Assembly (NCBI GenBank): GCA_000961695.1
Contig: LADW01000029.1
Span: forward strand, 1 to 48,544
Origin: Hyphomonadaceae bacterium BRH_c29
GTDB taxonomy: Bacteria > Pseudomonadota > Alphaproteobacteria > Caulobacterales > Hyphomonadaceae
DNA: 48,544 bases
Direction of reading: 5' to 3'
The translations under genes were made by a program, and so were the position numbers. The notes under the pieces were generated by a model. It was not told the DNA's origin. It made no database searches and was given only the letters and a program-made list of their open reading frames with translations. Of the stretch, positions 1 to 6,098 are shown piece after piece; the stretch's first letter is position 1; each line of letters starts with the position of its first letter.

Positions 1-310
1 GGGCGAGCATCCCTGCGTCCATGCGGTCTGTCTTCGCCAGCTGACCGAGCGCCTCGCCAAAACGCTTGGCCTGGCGCGGATTGACCTTGCACAGTGGCAG
101 GCCTGCCTCGCCCATCGCGCGTTCGAAGGCGCGGTGATAAGGACCCGTCGCCTCGAAGACGAGGCGAGCGACGGGCCGGGCTGCAATCCATCTCACGATG
201 GACCTGAAGCCCCTGGGATCGTTTGAAAACTGGCGGTGGTCGCCGGCCGGGTGAAGGTGGACGTCGAGTGTGTCTTTCGAAACGTCAACACCGATGGTAA
301 GCTTAATCAT
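1..310 (-). CDS. IS110-family transposase, N-terminal part
   Basis: Translating the minus strand from the ATG at 310 gives 103 residues without a stop, running off the left edge. The N-terminus carries the RuvC-like DEDD fold of IS110 transposases. Visible are Asp9 in the GVDVSK motif, Glu53 in FEATG, and Asp95/Asp98 in KTDRMDA, with the usual VNPRQAKRF segment before the last. A Shine-Dalgarno-like AGGAAAG sits just upstream of the start. The family excises and inserts DNA through a circular intermediate, and the remaining catalytic serine domain would lie to the left of the window. Whether the element is intact cannot be judged. Confidence 0.9.
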   Translation of the reverse strand, partial: MIKLTIGVDVSKDTLDVHLHPAGDHRQFSNDPRGFRSIVRWIAARPVARLVFEATGPYHRAFERAMGEAGLPLCKVNPRQAKRFGEALGQLAKTDRMDAGMLA

Positions 311-480
311 CTTTCCTGCCTCTGCTTGTCATGCGGGCCTCAAAGCCCCTGTATCCGTTCAGGCCGATGGGAAAGACGAGGGCGATCAAACTCCAGTGCG
401 GAGCGTAAAACCTCCTGCGTCACGACGATCCGACCCTCGCCGCCGTCCGGGAGCTCGTACTCTCGGCGGCGGTGCCAATA
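311..480 (-). ncRNA. candidate IS110 bridge RNA region
   Basis: This is the non-coding segment immediately upstream of the IS110 transposase. In the IS110 group the element's own guide (bridge) RNA is encoded between the element end and the recombinase gene. The sequence shows a strong stem here: 438-445 (CGCCGCCG) pairs perfectly with 464-471 around an 18-nt loop. No target- or donor-binding loops were identified by eye, so the assignment rests on position and one hairpin. Confidence 0.35.
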
Positions 481-684
481 TCTCCCAAACGGCACGAAAA
501 GTCATAAGACAAGCGTCACGCCCTATGGCCGCGTCTTCCTCCGCTCCATCGACTGTGTGCCCGGCCAGACCGAAGGCCCCGACTGGCTGAAACCTGCCCT
601 TCACGAGAACAAGCGCATTGCCGCGGCTTTGGACGGCAGCCTGCTGACTCCCGCCTATGCCCGCAATCCCCTCATCGGCGCTCA
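481..684 (+). other. gene-poor stretch with possible protein fragment
   Basis: No intact gene is visible between the IS110 end and the repeat at 685. One plus-strand frame at about 502-675 reads like real protein (for example TPYGRVFLRSID and HENKRIAAALDG) but has no credible start and runs into the palindromic repeat. It may be the remnant of a gene broken by the insertion element. I do not recognise the family, and it could also be chance. Confidence 0.2.
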
Positions 685-757
685 CCCCGGCGAACGCCGG
701 GGGCCAGTGCGGCAAGAGTTGCGCGGGCAAAGGCTCGATCCCGGCTTCCGCCGGGAT
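685..757. repeat. two-hairpin palindromic dispersed repeat
   Basis: There are two perfect inverted repeats about 35 bp apart. The first is CCCCGGCG-AA-CGCCGGGG at 685-702 and the second is ATCCCGGC-TTCC-GCCGGGAT at 738-757. GC-rich paired palindromes of this kind are scattered between genes in many alphaproteobacterial genomes. Only one copy is present in the window, so repeat status is inferred from type. Confidence 0.6.
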
Positions 758-828
758 GAGCGCCTGTCTGTGAGTCTCCCCTTGCCGGACTCCTAGGCCG
801 GAACATCAATCCGAAACCCAGACTCATC

Positions 829-854
829 CTGCGGCGCCTTTACGGGCGCCGCAG
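829..854 (-). terminator. stem-loop after the P450 gene
   Basis: A perfect 10-bp stem (829-838 with 845-854, loop TTTACG) lies 12 bp beyond the P450 stop codon. It has no T-run on the minus-strand 3' side, so it is either an RNA-stabilising hairpin or a terminator without a U tail. Confidence 0.5.
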
Positions 855-865
855 GTGCTGGTGCT

Positions 866-2140
866 TTAGCTCATCTTGAACCGGATCGGGATGCTCTTCG
901 GTCCACTCACAAAGTTCGCCTGCACCCGCGTCGGTGTGCCGTTCAGTTCGACCGACTGAAGGCGCGGCAGAAGCTCTTCCCACAGGATGCGCATTTCCAT
1001 CCGGCCGAGATGCTGGCCGAGGCAGACATGCGCGCCATAGCCGAACGCGACATGCTTGTTGGGTGAGCGGTCGATCCTGAAGCTGTAGGGATCGTCGAAC
1101 ACGTCTTCGTCGCGGTTGCCGGACGGATAGGACAGGAACAGCCAGTCATTCTTCCTGATCTGCTTGCCGGAGACTTCCGTGTCGGCAGTCGCGGTGCGCA
1201 TGAAGTGCTTCACCGGCGTTTCCCAGCGGATCGATTCCTCGACCATGCTCGGGATCAGCGAGAGATCATCCTTCAGCTTGCGGAACTGGTCCTGGTTTTC
1301 AGCCAGCGCCCAGAGCGCGCCGCCGGTCGTGTTGGAGGTCGTGTCATGTCCGGCCGTCGCGGCGATGATATAATAAGACATGGCTTCGAGATGGCCGAGC
1401 GGCTTGCCATAGACTTCGCCGTTCGCGATCACGCTGGCGAGGTCGTCGCGCGGATTCTTGCGGCGGTTTTCCGTCATTTCCACGAAGTAGGTGAAGAAGT
1501 CCGCGACCGTGGCCTGGATGTTGGCCAGGCCGGTATCGGAATCCAGCACGTCCGCGCCGGAGCGGTTCACTTCCGGATCCTGTGCACCGAACAATTCCTG
1601 CGTCAGCTTCAGCATGCGCGGCTCGTCGATCTCCGGCACGCCGAGGACTTCCATGATCACATGCAACGGATAGAGGAAGGCCACATCGCGGGCGAAGTCG
1701 CACTCATCGCCATGGGCGGCCATCTTGTCGACGAAGCCACGGGCGATCTCGCGGATACGGTCTTCCAGCTTGCGCAGGTTCTGCGGCATGAACCAGGCCT
1801 GCGTCAGGCGCCGGTACTGCATGTGATCGGGATTATCCATCTGGACCAGCGAGCGCAGAAGGTTGGGCGAGCCGCCCATCATCGCGCGGACTTTCTGGTC
1901 GGTCTCGATATTGGTCAGCGTCGCGGAGCGGTCTTCATTATGGAAGAGGTCGTTCTGGCGCTCAATGTTCAGGATGTCGGCATGCTTGCTGACCACCCAG
2001 AAGGGGTCAAAGCCCTCGATTTCGGCAACGTCCAGCGGCGCGTTCTGGCGCAGCCAGGCAAAGGCCTCATGCGAGCGGTCCCAGTCGGCATAGGCTTTCG
2101 GGTCGACGACGGCTTCGGCGATATTGGCGGGTATGGTCAT
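866..2140 (-). CDS. cytochrome P450
   Basis: A 424-residue soluble bacterial P450, a heme-thiolate monooxygenase that inserts oxygen into an organic substrate using electrons from a separate reductase and ferredoxin. The I-helix oxygen-activation motif AGHDTT is at 263-268, the ExxR pair is Glu302/Arg305, and the heme loop FGYGAHVC is at 366-373 with Cys373 as axial ligand. Length is normal and there is no membrane anchor. The style resembles bacterial P450s acting on terpenes, sterols or fatty acids, but the substrate cannot be read from sequence. It diverges from a TetR regulator with a 94-bp shared control region, and a rubredoxin follows that regulator. Confidence 0.93.
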   Translation of the reverse strand: MTIPANIAEAVVDPKAYADWDRSHEAFAWLRQNAPLDVAEIEGFDPFWVVSKHADILNIERQNDLFHNEDRSATLTNIETDQKVRAMMGGSPNLLRSLVQMDNPDHMQYRRLTQAWFMPQNLRKLEDRIREIARGFVDKMAAHGDECDFARDVAFLYPLHVIMEVLGVPEIDEPRMLKLTQELFGAQDPEVNRSGADVLDSDTGLANIQATVADFFTYFVEMTENRRKNPRDDLASVIANGEVYGKPLGHLEAMSYYIIAATAGHDTTSNTTGGALWALAENQDQFRKLKDDLSLIPSMVEESIRWETPVKHFMRTATADTEVSGKQIRKNDWLFLSYPSGNRDEDVFDDPYSFRIDRSPNKHVAFGYGAHVCLGQHLGRMEMRILWEELLPRLQSVELNGTPTRVQANFVSGPKSIPIRFKMS

Positions 2141-2193
2141 GGGTTCCTCCGGATATGGAGCGGCTGTCGCGCTCCTACCCGGAGGGCTCTAGC

Positions 2194-2223
2194 ACATACT
2201 TGCTATACAGCCAACAAATATGT
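2194..2223. promoter_or_regulatory. inverted repeat, possible TetR operator
   Basis: ACATACTTG (2194-2202) and CAAATATGT (2215-2223) form an inverted repeat matching at 8 of 9 positions, spaced by 12 bp. It lies between the divergent P450 and TetR genes and overlaps the upstream candidate ATG at 2220. Position and symmetry suit a TetR dimer site controlling both genes; this is inference. Confidence 0.4.
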
Positions 2224-2234
2224 TAGACGAAGCC

Positions 2235-2894
2235 ATGACCGACACGATCAGCCCATTCCGTCCCTCTGAGCCTGCCAGTTCCGGGGCCGATTCCGGTCGC
2301 CTGACCCAGGCCGAGCGGCGAGAGCGATCCGAGCTGGAATTGCTGGAGGCGACCATGCGTGTTGTCTCGGAGCAGGGCGTGGCAGCCGCCACGTTCGACG
2401 CCATCGGCAAGGAAGCCGGCTATTCACGCGGCCTCGTTACCCAGCGCTTCGGCTCCAAGGAGGGGCTGATCCGCAGCCTGATCGCGGCGCTTCACGCCTG
2501 GCAACAGGACGCACTCGATCAGGCTCACATCGCCGAGATGGACGGGTTGGCAGCCCTGAGCGCTTTCGTGCACCTCCACAGCCAGACTGCCGAGGGCCAG
2601 GACGAGGGCAAGGCCTATTACATGCTGCTGGCCGCGACTGTGGCCGACCGGCTGGATATGCGCGAAGCTTTTGCGGATTCCCATGAGATCGAACGCGTTC
2701 TGATCCGCGGGATCATCGAGCGCGGGCAGGCCGAGGGCAGTATCCGGGCCGATGCCGACGCGGACGCCACCGCCCTGATGGCCGGTTGTGCCTTGATCGG
2801 CATTCGAATGCAGAGTCTGATCAACCCGGATATGGAGATTGGTCCGGTCCGGGATGCCCTGATTGAATCTCTCCGCGCCCGTTTGGCGCCATAA
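2235..2894 (+). CDS. TetR-family transcriptional regulator
   Basis: A 219-residue one-component repressor type. The N-terminal TetR helix-turn-helix is clear, with the segment FDAIGKEAGYSRGLVTQRFG followed by a helical ligand-binding half. Another in-frame ATG at 2220 would add five residues. I prefer 2235 because the inverted repeat overlaps 2220 and a weak GA-rich stretch precedes 2235. The gene diverges from the P450 and is followed by rubredoxin after 22 bp, so it plausibly controls both in response to a small hydrophobic molecule. The ligand is unknown. Confidence 0.88.
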   Translation: MTDTISPFRPSEPASSGADSGRLTQAERRERSELELLEATMRVVSEQGVAAATFDAIGKEAGYSRGLVTQRFGSKEGLIRSLIAALHAWQQDALDQAHIAEMDGLAALSAFVHLHSQTAEGQDEGKAYYMLLAATVADRLDMREAFADSHEIERVLIRGIIERGQAEGSIRADADADATALMAGCALIGIRMQSLINPDMEIGPVRDALIESLRARLAP

Positions 2895-2916
2895 TAAAAA
2901 AAGGAGGAGGGGAGGA

Positions 2917-3096
2917 ATGAGCGAGGAAGCGTACAAGGTCTGGCAGTGCCGGACGTGCGGATACATCTATGAAGAAGCGGAAGGCGACCCGAATGAGGGG
3001 CTCGCCCCCGGCACGCGCTGGGCCGACATTCCGGACGACTGGATCTGCCCGCTTTGCGGCACACCGAAATCCGATTTCGACATGATCGAACTTTAG
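2917..3096 (+). CDS. rubredoxin
   Basis: A 59-residue rubredoxin, a small cytoplasmic one-electron carrier holding a single iron in four cysteines. The ligands are Cys11, Cys14, Cys44 and Cys47 in CxxCGY and CPLCG motifs, with the usual hydrophobic core residues between. The start at 2917 is chosen because a strong GGAGG run lies just upstream; a longer reading from 2863 only extends into the TetR gene. It follows the TetR gene by 22 bp and is probably cotranscribed. Rubredoxins feed AlkB-type hydroxylases, but here the nearby oxygenase is a P450, so it may serve an enzyme elsewhere. Confidence 0.95.
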   Translation: MSEEAYKVWQCRTCGYIYEEAEGDPNEGLAPGTRWADIPDDWICPLCGTPKSDFDMIEL

Positions 3097-3148
3097 TGAG
3101 GGCTCTAAATCGGCTGGGTCGTGAAATGTTCGGCACCCAAGGATTGCA

Positions 3149-3241
3149 GATAATTTGAAATATTATCCTCATTGAGGAAGGTAAGGCGCAATAAATTCTC
3201 TCAAATCATTCGATAGTCGAAAAAGTTAATTTATGTTAACT
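3149..3241. promoter_or_regulatory. AT-rich control region with two inverted repeats
   Basis: The gap before the next gene is markedly AT-rich. GATAAT-N7-ATTATC lies at 3149-3167 and AGTTAA-TTTATG-TTAACT at 3224-3241. The second resembles a CtrA half-site pair but with a 6-bp rather than 7-bp spacer. Both lie upstream of the secreted protein gene and probably belong to its promoter. Confidence 0.3.
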
Positions 3242-3270
3242 GTATCGAATAGAAAATGATGGAGGAAACA

Positions 3271-3765
3271 ATGCGTTTGATGAATTCACTGAAAATCTCG
3301 GGTGTGGCGCTGACAATCGCGCTGGCCGGGTGCGTAATGTCTGCGACAGCGCAGGAGCCAGCCGCAGCGCCAGCACAGGCAGCGAGCGATGACGGTTATC
3401 CGATGGTGAGCGGGGATTTCTGGGAGGTCACCGGCGTCGACCTAAAACCGGGTGGTGGCCTTGTCTATGCGAAGCACCTGGCAACCAAATGGCGCGCTTC
3501 GCAGGAATTCGCCAAGTCGCAAGGCTGGATCAAGGACTACAAGGTCATGTCCAACTATTACAATCGCGCTGGCGAACCGGACCTTTATCTGATCACTGTG
3601 ATGGCGGACATTCCGAACGGGCCGGAATCTGAAGCACAATATGTTGCTTACCGGACCTGGGCGGCGGCCACGACCGAGCAGCTGAGCGCGGAAAATGCCG
3701 ACCGGGCGGAATTCCGTGAAATCATGGGCACGAGCCTGCTGCAGGAGATGAACTTCCGCGACTAG
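3271..3765 (+). CDS. secreted protein of unknown function
   Basis: A 164-residue exported protein I do not recognise. It begins with a hydrophobic signal peptide (about residues 1-28). This could be cut by signal peptidase I after a TATA-type site or, less likely, read as a lipobox (LAGC). An Ala/Pro-rich linker and a mature domain of about 120 residues follow, rich in Trp, Tyr and Lys, with one Cys in the signal region only. The start at 3271 is chosen for the GGAGG at 3261-3265; an upstream ATG pair lacks this. The gene stands alone behind an AT-rich promoter region. Confidence 0.75.
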   Translation: MRLMNSLKISGVALTIALAGCVMSATAQEPAAAPAQAASDDGYPMVSGDFWEVTGVDLKPGGGLVYAKHLATKWRASQEFAKSQGWIKDYKVMSNYYNRAGEPDLYLITVMADIPNGPESEAQYVAYRTWAAATTEQLSAENADRAEFREIMGTSLLQEMNFRD

Positions 3766-3883
3766 GTTCGCAAAGATGCTCACTGGAAGCCGTCGGCACG
3801 TCCGGCGGCTTTCTGCGTTTTTGGGGCCGCTGCGGCGACGACCGGGCTGGCCATTGCGCCGGGCTGGCGCTAATCGGGCGGCC

Positions 3884-4357
3884 ATGACTGATGATCTTTC
3901 ACGCTACCAGACGTTCGACTTGCCGGAAGGCTACCAGATTTTGCCCTGGCACCGGGGCTTTGGCCGCCAGGTTGGCCCGCTGTTCGAGAAGCGGGATGAG
4001 CAGGGCCTGATCCGGGCATTCCGGGTGGAAGAGCACCACACCAATGGCATGATGAACGCCCATGGCGGCATGCTCATGACCTTTGCGGACATGGCCTGGG
4101 GCGCGGCCGTGGAGAGCGATGACGACACGTGGTGGGTCACCGTCCGCCTGATGTGTGACTTCCTTTCCGGCGCCGACATGGGCAGCTTTGTCGAGGGGCG
4201 CGGCGAGGTCATCGGCCGTCAGGACGATATCTTCACGGTCGAGGGAAAAATCTGGACCGGCGACAAGCTGCTGATGCGCGGCACCGGCATCTTCAAGGTG
4301 ATCGAACGCCGGGAAGGCCAGTCAAAGCCATTCACCCGGCCGGTCGAGAAGGTCTGA
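3884..4357 (+). CDS. PaaI-family hotdog thioesterase
   Basis: A 157-residue single-hotdog protein, probably hydrolysing acyl-CoA thioesters. The family core is visible: a conserved Asn in HHTNGMMN (near residue 54), HGG at 60-62, and the acidic residue in FADMAWG (Asp69). The start at 3884 gives the normal family length. A longer reading from 3776 only adds low-complexity arginine-rich sequence. No partner genes point to a substrate; the gene ends about 16 bp before the promoter of the histidine leader. Confidence 0.82.
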   Translation: MTDDLSRYQTFDLPEGYQILPWHRGFGRQVGPLFEKRDEQGLIRAFRVEEHHTNGMMNAHGGMLMTFADMAWGAAVESDDDTWWVTVRLMCDFLSGADMGSFVEGRGEVIGRQDDIFTVEGKIWTGDKLLMRGTGIFKVIERREGQSKPFTRPVEKV

Positions 4358-4372
4358 TCTGGTCCAGTCCTG

Positions 4373-4401
4373 TTGACTTTCGCAGGGCCGCTCAGTATCC
4401 G
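4373..4401 (+). promoter_or_regulatory. promoter of the histidine operon leader
   Basis: TTGACT (4373-4378) is followed after exactly 17 bp by TATCCG (4396-4401). Transcription would start about 6-8 bp later, at roughly 4407-4410. That places the leader-peptide ATG (4410) at or within a few bases of the transcript 5' end. Confidence 0.55.
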
Positions 4402-4409
4402 CCACCGCA

Positions 4410-4448
4410 ATGAACACTGCACTGCACCACCACCATCATCACGCGTGA
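4410..4448 (+). CDS. hisL: histidine operon leader peptide
   Basis: A 12-residue ORF reading M-N-T-A-L, six consecutive histidines (three CAC, two CAT, one CAC), then Ala and TGA. Runs of His codons in a tiny ORF ahead of his genes are the hallmark of ribosome-mediated attenuation. When charged tRNA-His is scarce the ribosome stalls on these codons and a downstream terminator is not formed. No Shine-Dalgarno sequence precedes the ATG, and the predicted transcription start is essentially at the ATG, so translation may be leaderless. It lies about 170 bp upstream of hisS. Confidence 0.88.
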   Translation: MNTALHHHHHHA

Positions 4449-4449
4449 C

Positions 4450-4490
4450 GCGCCGGCGAGGCGCGAACCGGTCCGGCTGCGCCTCTTCTC
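4450..4490 (+). terminator. his attenuator: antiterminator/terminator pair
   Basis: The terminator stem pairs GAGGCGC (4458-4464) with GCGCCTC (4479-4485), holds an inner CCGG/CCGG, and is followed by TTCTC. An alternative stem pairs GCGCC (4450-4454) with GGCGC (4460-4464). The two share 4460-4464 and so exclude each other. A ribosome parked at the leader stop codon (4446-4448) or on the His codons would cover different parts of this set. The U tail is weak. Confidence 0.65.
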
Positions 4491-4576
4491 AAGTGTTCAT
4501 TCCCAGAACCAGACAGATGAGGCCGCCCGTTCCCCGGTGCGCTCCCTGCCGACGTGTCGCCTTCCAATTCGCATCA

Positions 4577-4594
4577 GCACCGACTATGCGGTGC
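4577..4594 (+). other. stem-loop before hisS
   Basis: GCACCG (4577-4582) pairs with CGGTGC (4589-4594) around a 6-nt loop, 22 bp before the hisS start. It may modulate ribosome access; its function is unknown. Confidence 0.3.
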
Positions 4595-4616
4595 GCAAAC
4601 AGGACTAGAGGCGATC

Positions 4617-6098
4617 ATGAGCGACAAAGACACCCAGCCCCTCACCGGCAAGGATCTCGCCCGCAAGCCACGCGGCTTTCCCGACAAACGTGAAGGCCTG
4701 ATCCATGCGCAGGCCCGTCTGGTGGAGACCGTCACCGGCATCTACCGCCAGTGGGGCTTTGAAGCGCTCGACACCGGCGCCTTTGAATATGCGGATGCGC
4801 TCGGCAAGTTCCTGCCTGATGATGACCGGCCGAATGCCGGGGTCTTCTCGCTACAGGACGATGACGAGCAGTGGATGGCGCTGCGCTATGACCTGACTGC
4901 GCCGCTCGCCCGCTTCGTGGCGGAGGCGGGCCAGTCGCTGGGCAAGCCTTTCCGCCGCTATGCTGCCGGGCCGGTCTGGCGAAATGAGAAACCGGGGCCG
5001 GGCCGGTTCCGGGAATTCTGGCAGTGCGATGCCGACACGATTGGCGCGCCCGGTTTTCATGCCGATGCCGAGATGATCGCGATGGGCGCCGAGGCCCTGC
5101 GCGCGGTCGGCATGGAAACCGGCGAGTTCGTGATCCGCGTGAACACGCGACGCCTGCTGAATGGCGTGCTCGATGGGGTGGGGGCGTCCAGCGCCAATAC
5201 CCGCCTCGCAATCCTGCGCGCGCTCGACAAGATGGACCGGCTTGGGTCCGCAGGCGTCGCTGATCTGCTAGGCAAGGGCCGCATGGATGAGAGCGGCGAC
5301 TTCACCAAGGGCGCTGGGCTCGGTGCCGAGGAAGTGAAGATCGTGCTCGCCTTCGCAGAGGCTGGCGCGAAGACGCGGGCTGAAACGCTGGCGAACCTGT
5401 CGAAAGCCACCGGTAGCACGGAAGAGGGCAAGGCAGGGCTTGCCGAGCTGGAAGCCGTCGCGCTGGCGCTCGACGCGCTTGGCGCGCCGGAAGGCGATGT
5501 CGTGATCGATCCGTCGGTTGTGCGCGGCCTCGAATATTATACGGGCCCGGTCTATGAGGCCGAGCTGCTGCGTGAAGTGACCGGCGAAGACGGTAAGACC
5601 TATCGCATCGGCTCTATCGGTGGCGGCGGGCGCTATGACGATCTCGTCGCGCGCTTTACCGGCGAGATAGTCCCGGCGACGGGCTTCTCCATCGGCATCT
5701 CGCGGCTTGCCTCTGCGCTCCAGATCATGGGCGAGACGACGAAGCTGGACGGCCCGGTCGTGGTGCTGAACCTCGACAAGGAAAATCCGTCCACGGCGCT
5801 GTCCCTCGCAACTGAGCTGCGCCGTGCCGGTATCCGGGCAGAAGCCTATATGGGCGGCTCGGGCATGCGTCCGCAGATGAAATATGCAGACCGCCGGGGC
5901 GCCCCCGCTGTGGTCATGGTCGGCGAAGATGAGGAGGCCAAGGGCACGGTGACGATCAAGGATCTGGAAATGGGCGCGCTGAAAGCGCAGGCCATCAAAT
6001 CCAACGAAGAATACCGCGAAGCCCGTCCCGGACAGATCGAAGTGCCACGGGCCGAGATGGTGGCAGCCATCCGCCAGATCATCGAGGCACAGGCATGA
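4617..6098 (+). CDS. hisS: histidyl-tRNA synthetase
   Basis: A 493-residue class II synthetase that charges tRNA-His with histidine. The catalytic part shows LRYDLTAPLAR (89-99), motif 2 around WRNEKPGPGRF (121-131), the histidine-binding RGLEYYTG segment near 302-310, GGGGRYDDL near 334-341, and motif 3 GFSIGISRLA near 356-365. A C-terminal anticodon-binding domain spans about 378-490. Motif 2 is of the alphaproteobacterial type rather than the enterobacterial FRHERPQKGRYRQF. The start at 4617 follows the leader and is preferred over 4554. It overlaps hisZ by 4 bp (ATGA) and sits behind a His leader peptide, so its synthesis is probably tied to tRNA-His charging. Confidence 0.95.
   Translation: MSDKDTQPLTGKDLARKPRGFPDKREGLIHAQARLVETVTGIYRQWGFEALDTGAFEYADALGKFLPDDDRPNAGVFSLQDDDEQWMALRYDLTAPLARFVAEAGQSLGKPFRRYAAGPVWRNEKPGPGRFREFWQCDADTIGAPGFHADAEMIAMGAEALRAVGMETGEFVIRVNTRRLLNGVLDGVGASSANTRLAILRALDKMDRLGSAGVADLLGKGRMDESGDFTKGAGLGAEEVKIVLAFAEAGAKTRAETLANLSKATGSTEEGKAGLAELEAVALALDALGAPEGDVVIDPSVVRGLEYYTGPVYEAELLREVTGEDGKTYRIGSIGGGGRYDDLVARFTGEIVPATGFSIGISRLASALQIMGETTKLDGPVVVLNLDKENPSTALSLATELRRAGIRAEAYMGGSGMRPQMKYADRRGAPAVVMVGEDEEAKGTVTIKDLEMGALKAQAIKSNEEYREARPGQIEVPRAEMVAAIRQIIEAQA

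Larger units (their letters stand above)
1..480 (-). mobile_element. IS110-family insertion sequence, partial
   Basis: The element comprises the start of an IS110 transposase (308-310 back to the left edge) plus the non-coding segment upstream of it. Only the end that holds the 5' part of the gene lies in the window. IS110 elements usually lack clear terminal inverted repeats, and I could not see a sharp junction. The outer boundary near 480 is therefore a guess from where the structured non-coding DNA stops and protein-like sequence on the other strand begins. Confidence 0.6.
4409..4501 (+). promoter_or_regulatory. 10-bp inverted repeat enclosing the leader peptide and attenuator
   Basis: AATGAACACT (4409-4418), which contains the leader start codon, is perfectly complementary to AGTGTTCATT (4492-4501), which lies just after the attenuator hairpin. 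In RNA this would pair the extreme 5' end with the sequence beyond the terminator and hide the start codon. Confidence 0.55.

Noticed and set aside
1205..2269. Plus-strand open frame of 354 codons opposite the P450
   Set aside because: The P450 on the other strand carries every family motif; this frame is its complement and shows no known domain.
3224..3241. CtrA binding site
   Set aside because: The two TTAA blocks are spaced by 6 bp, not the canonical 7, and the element is also a simple palindrome; reported only as an inverted repeat.
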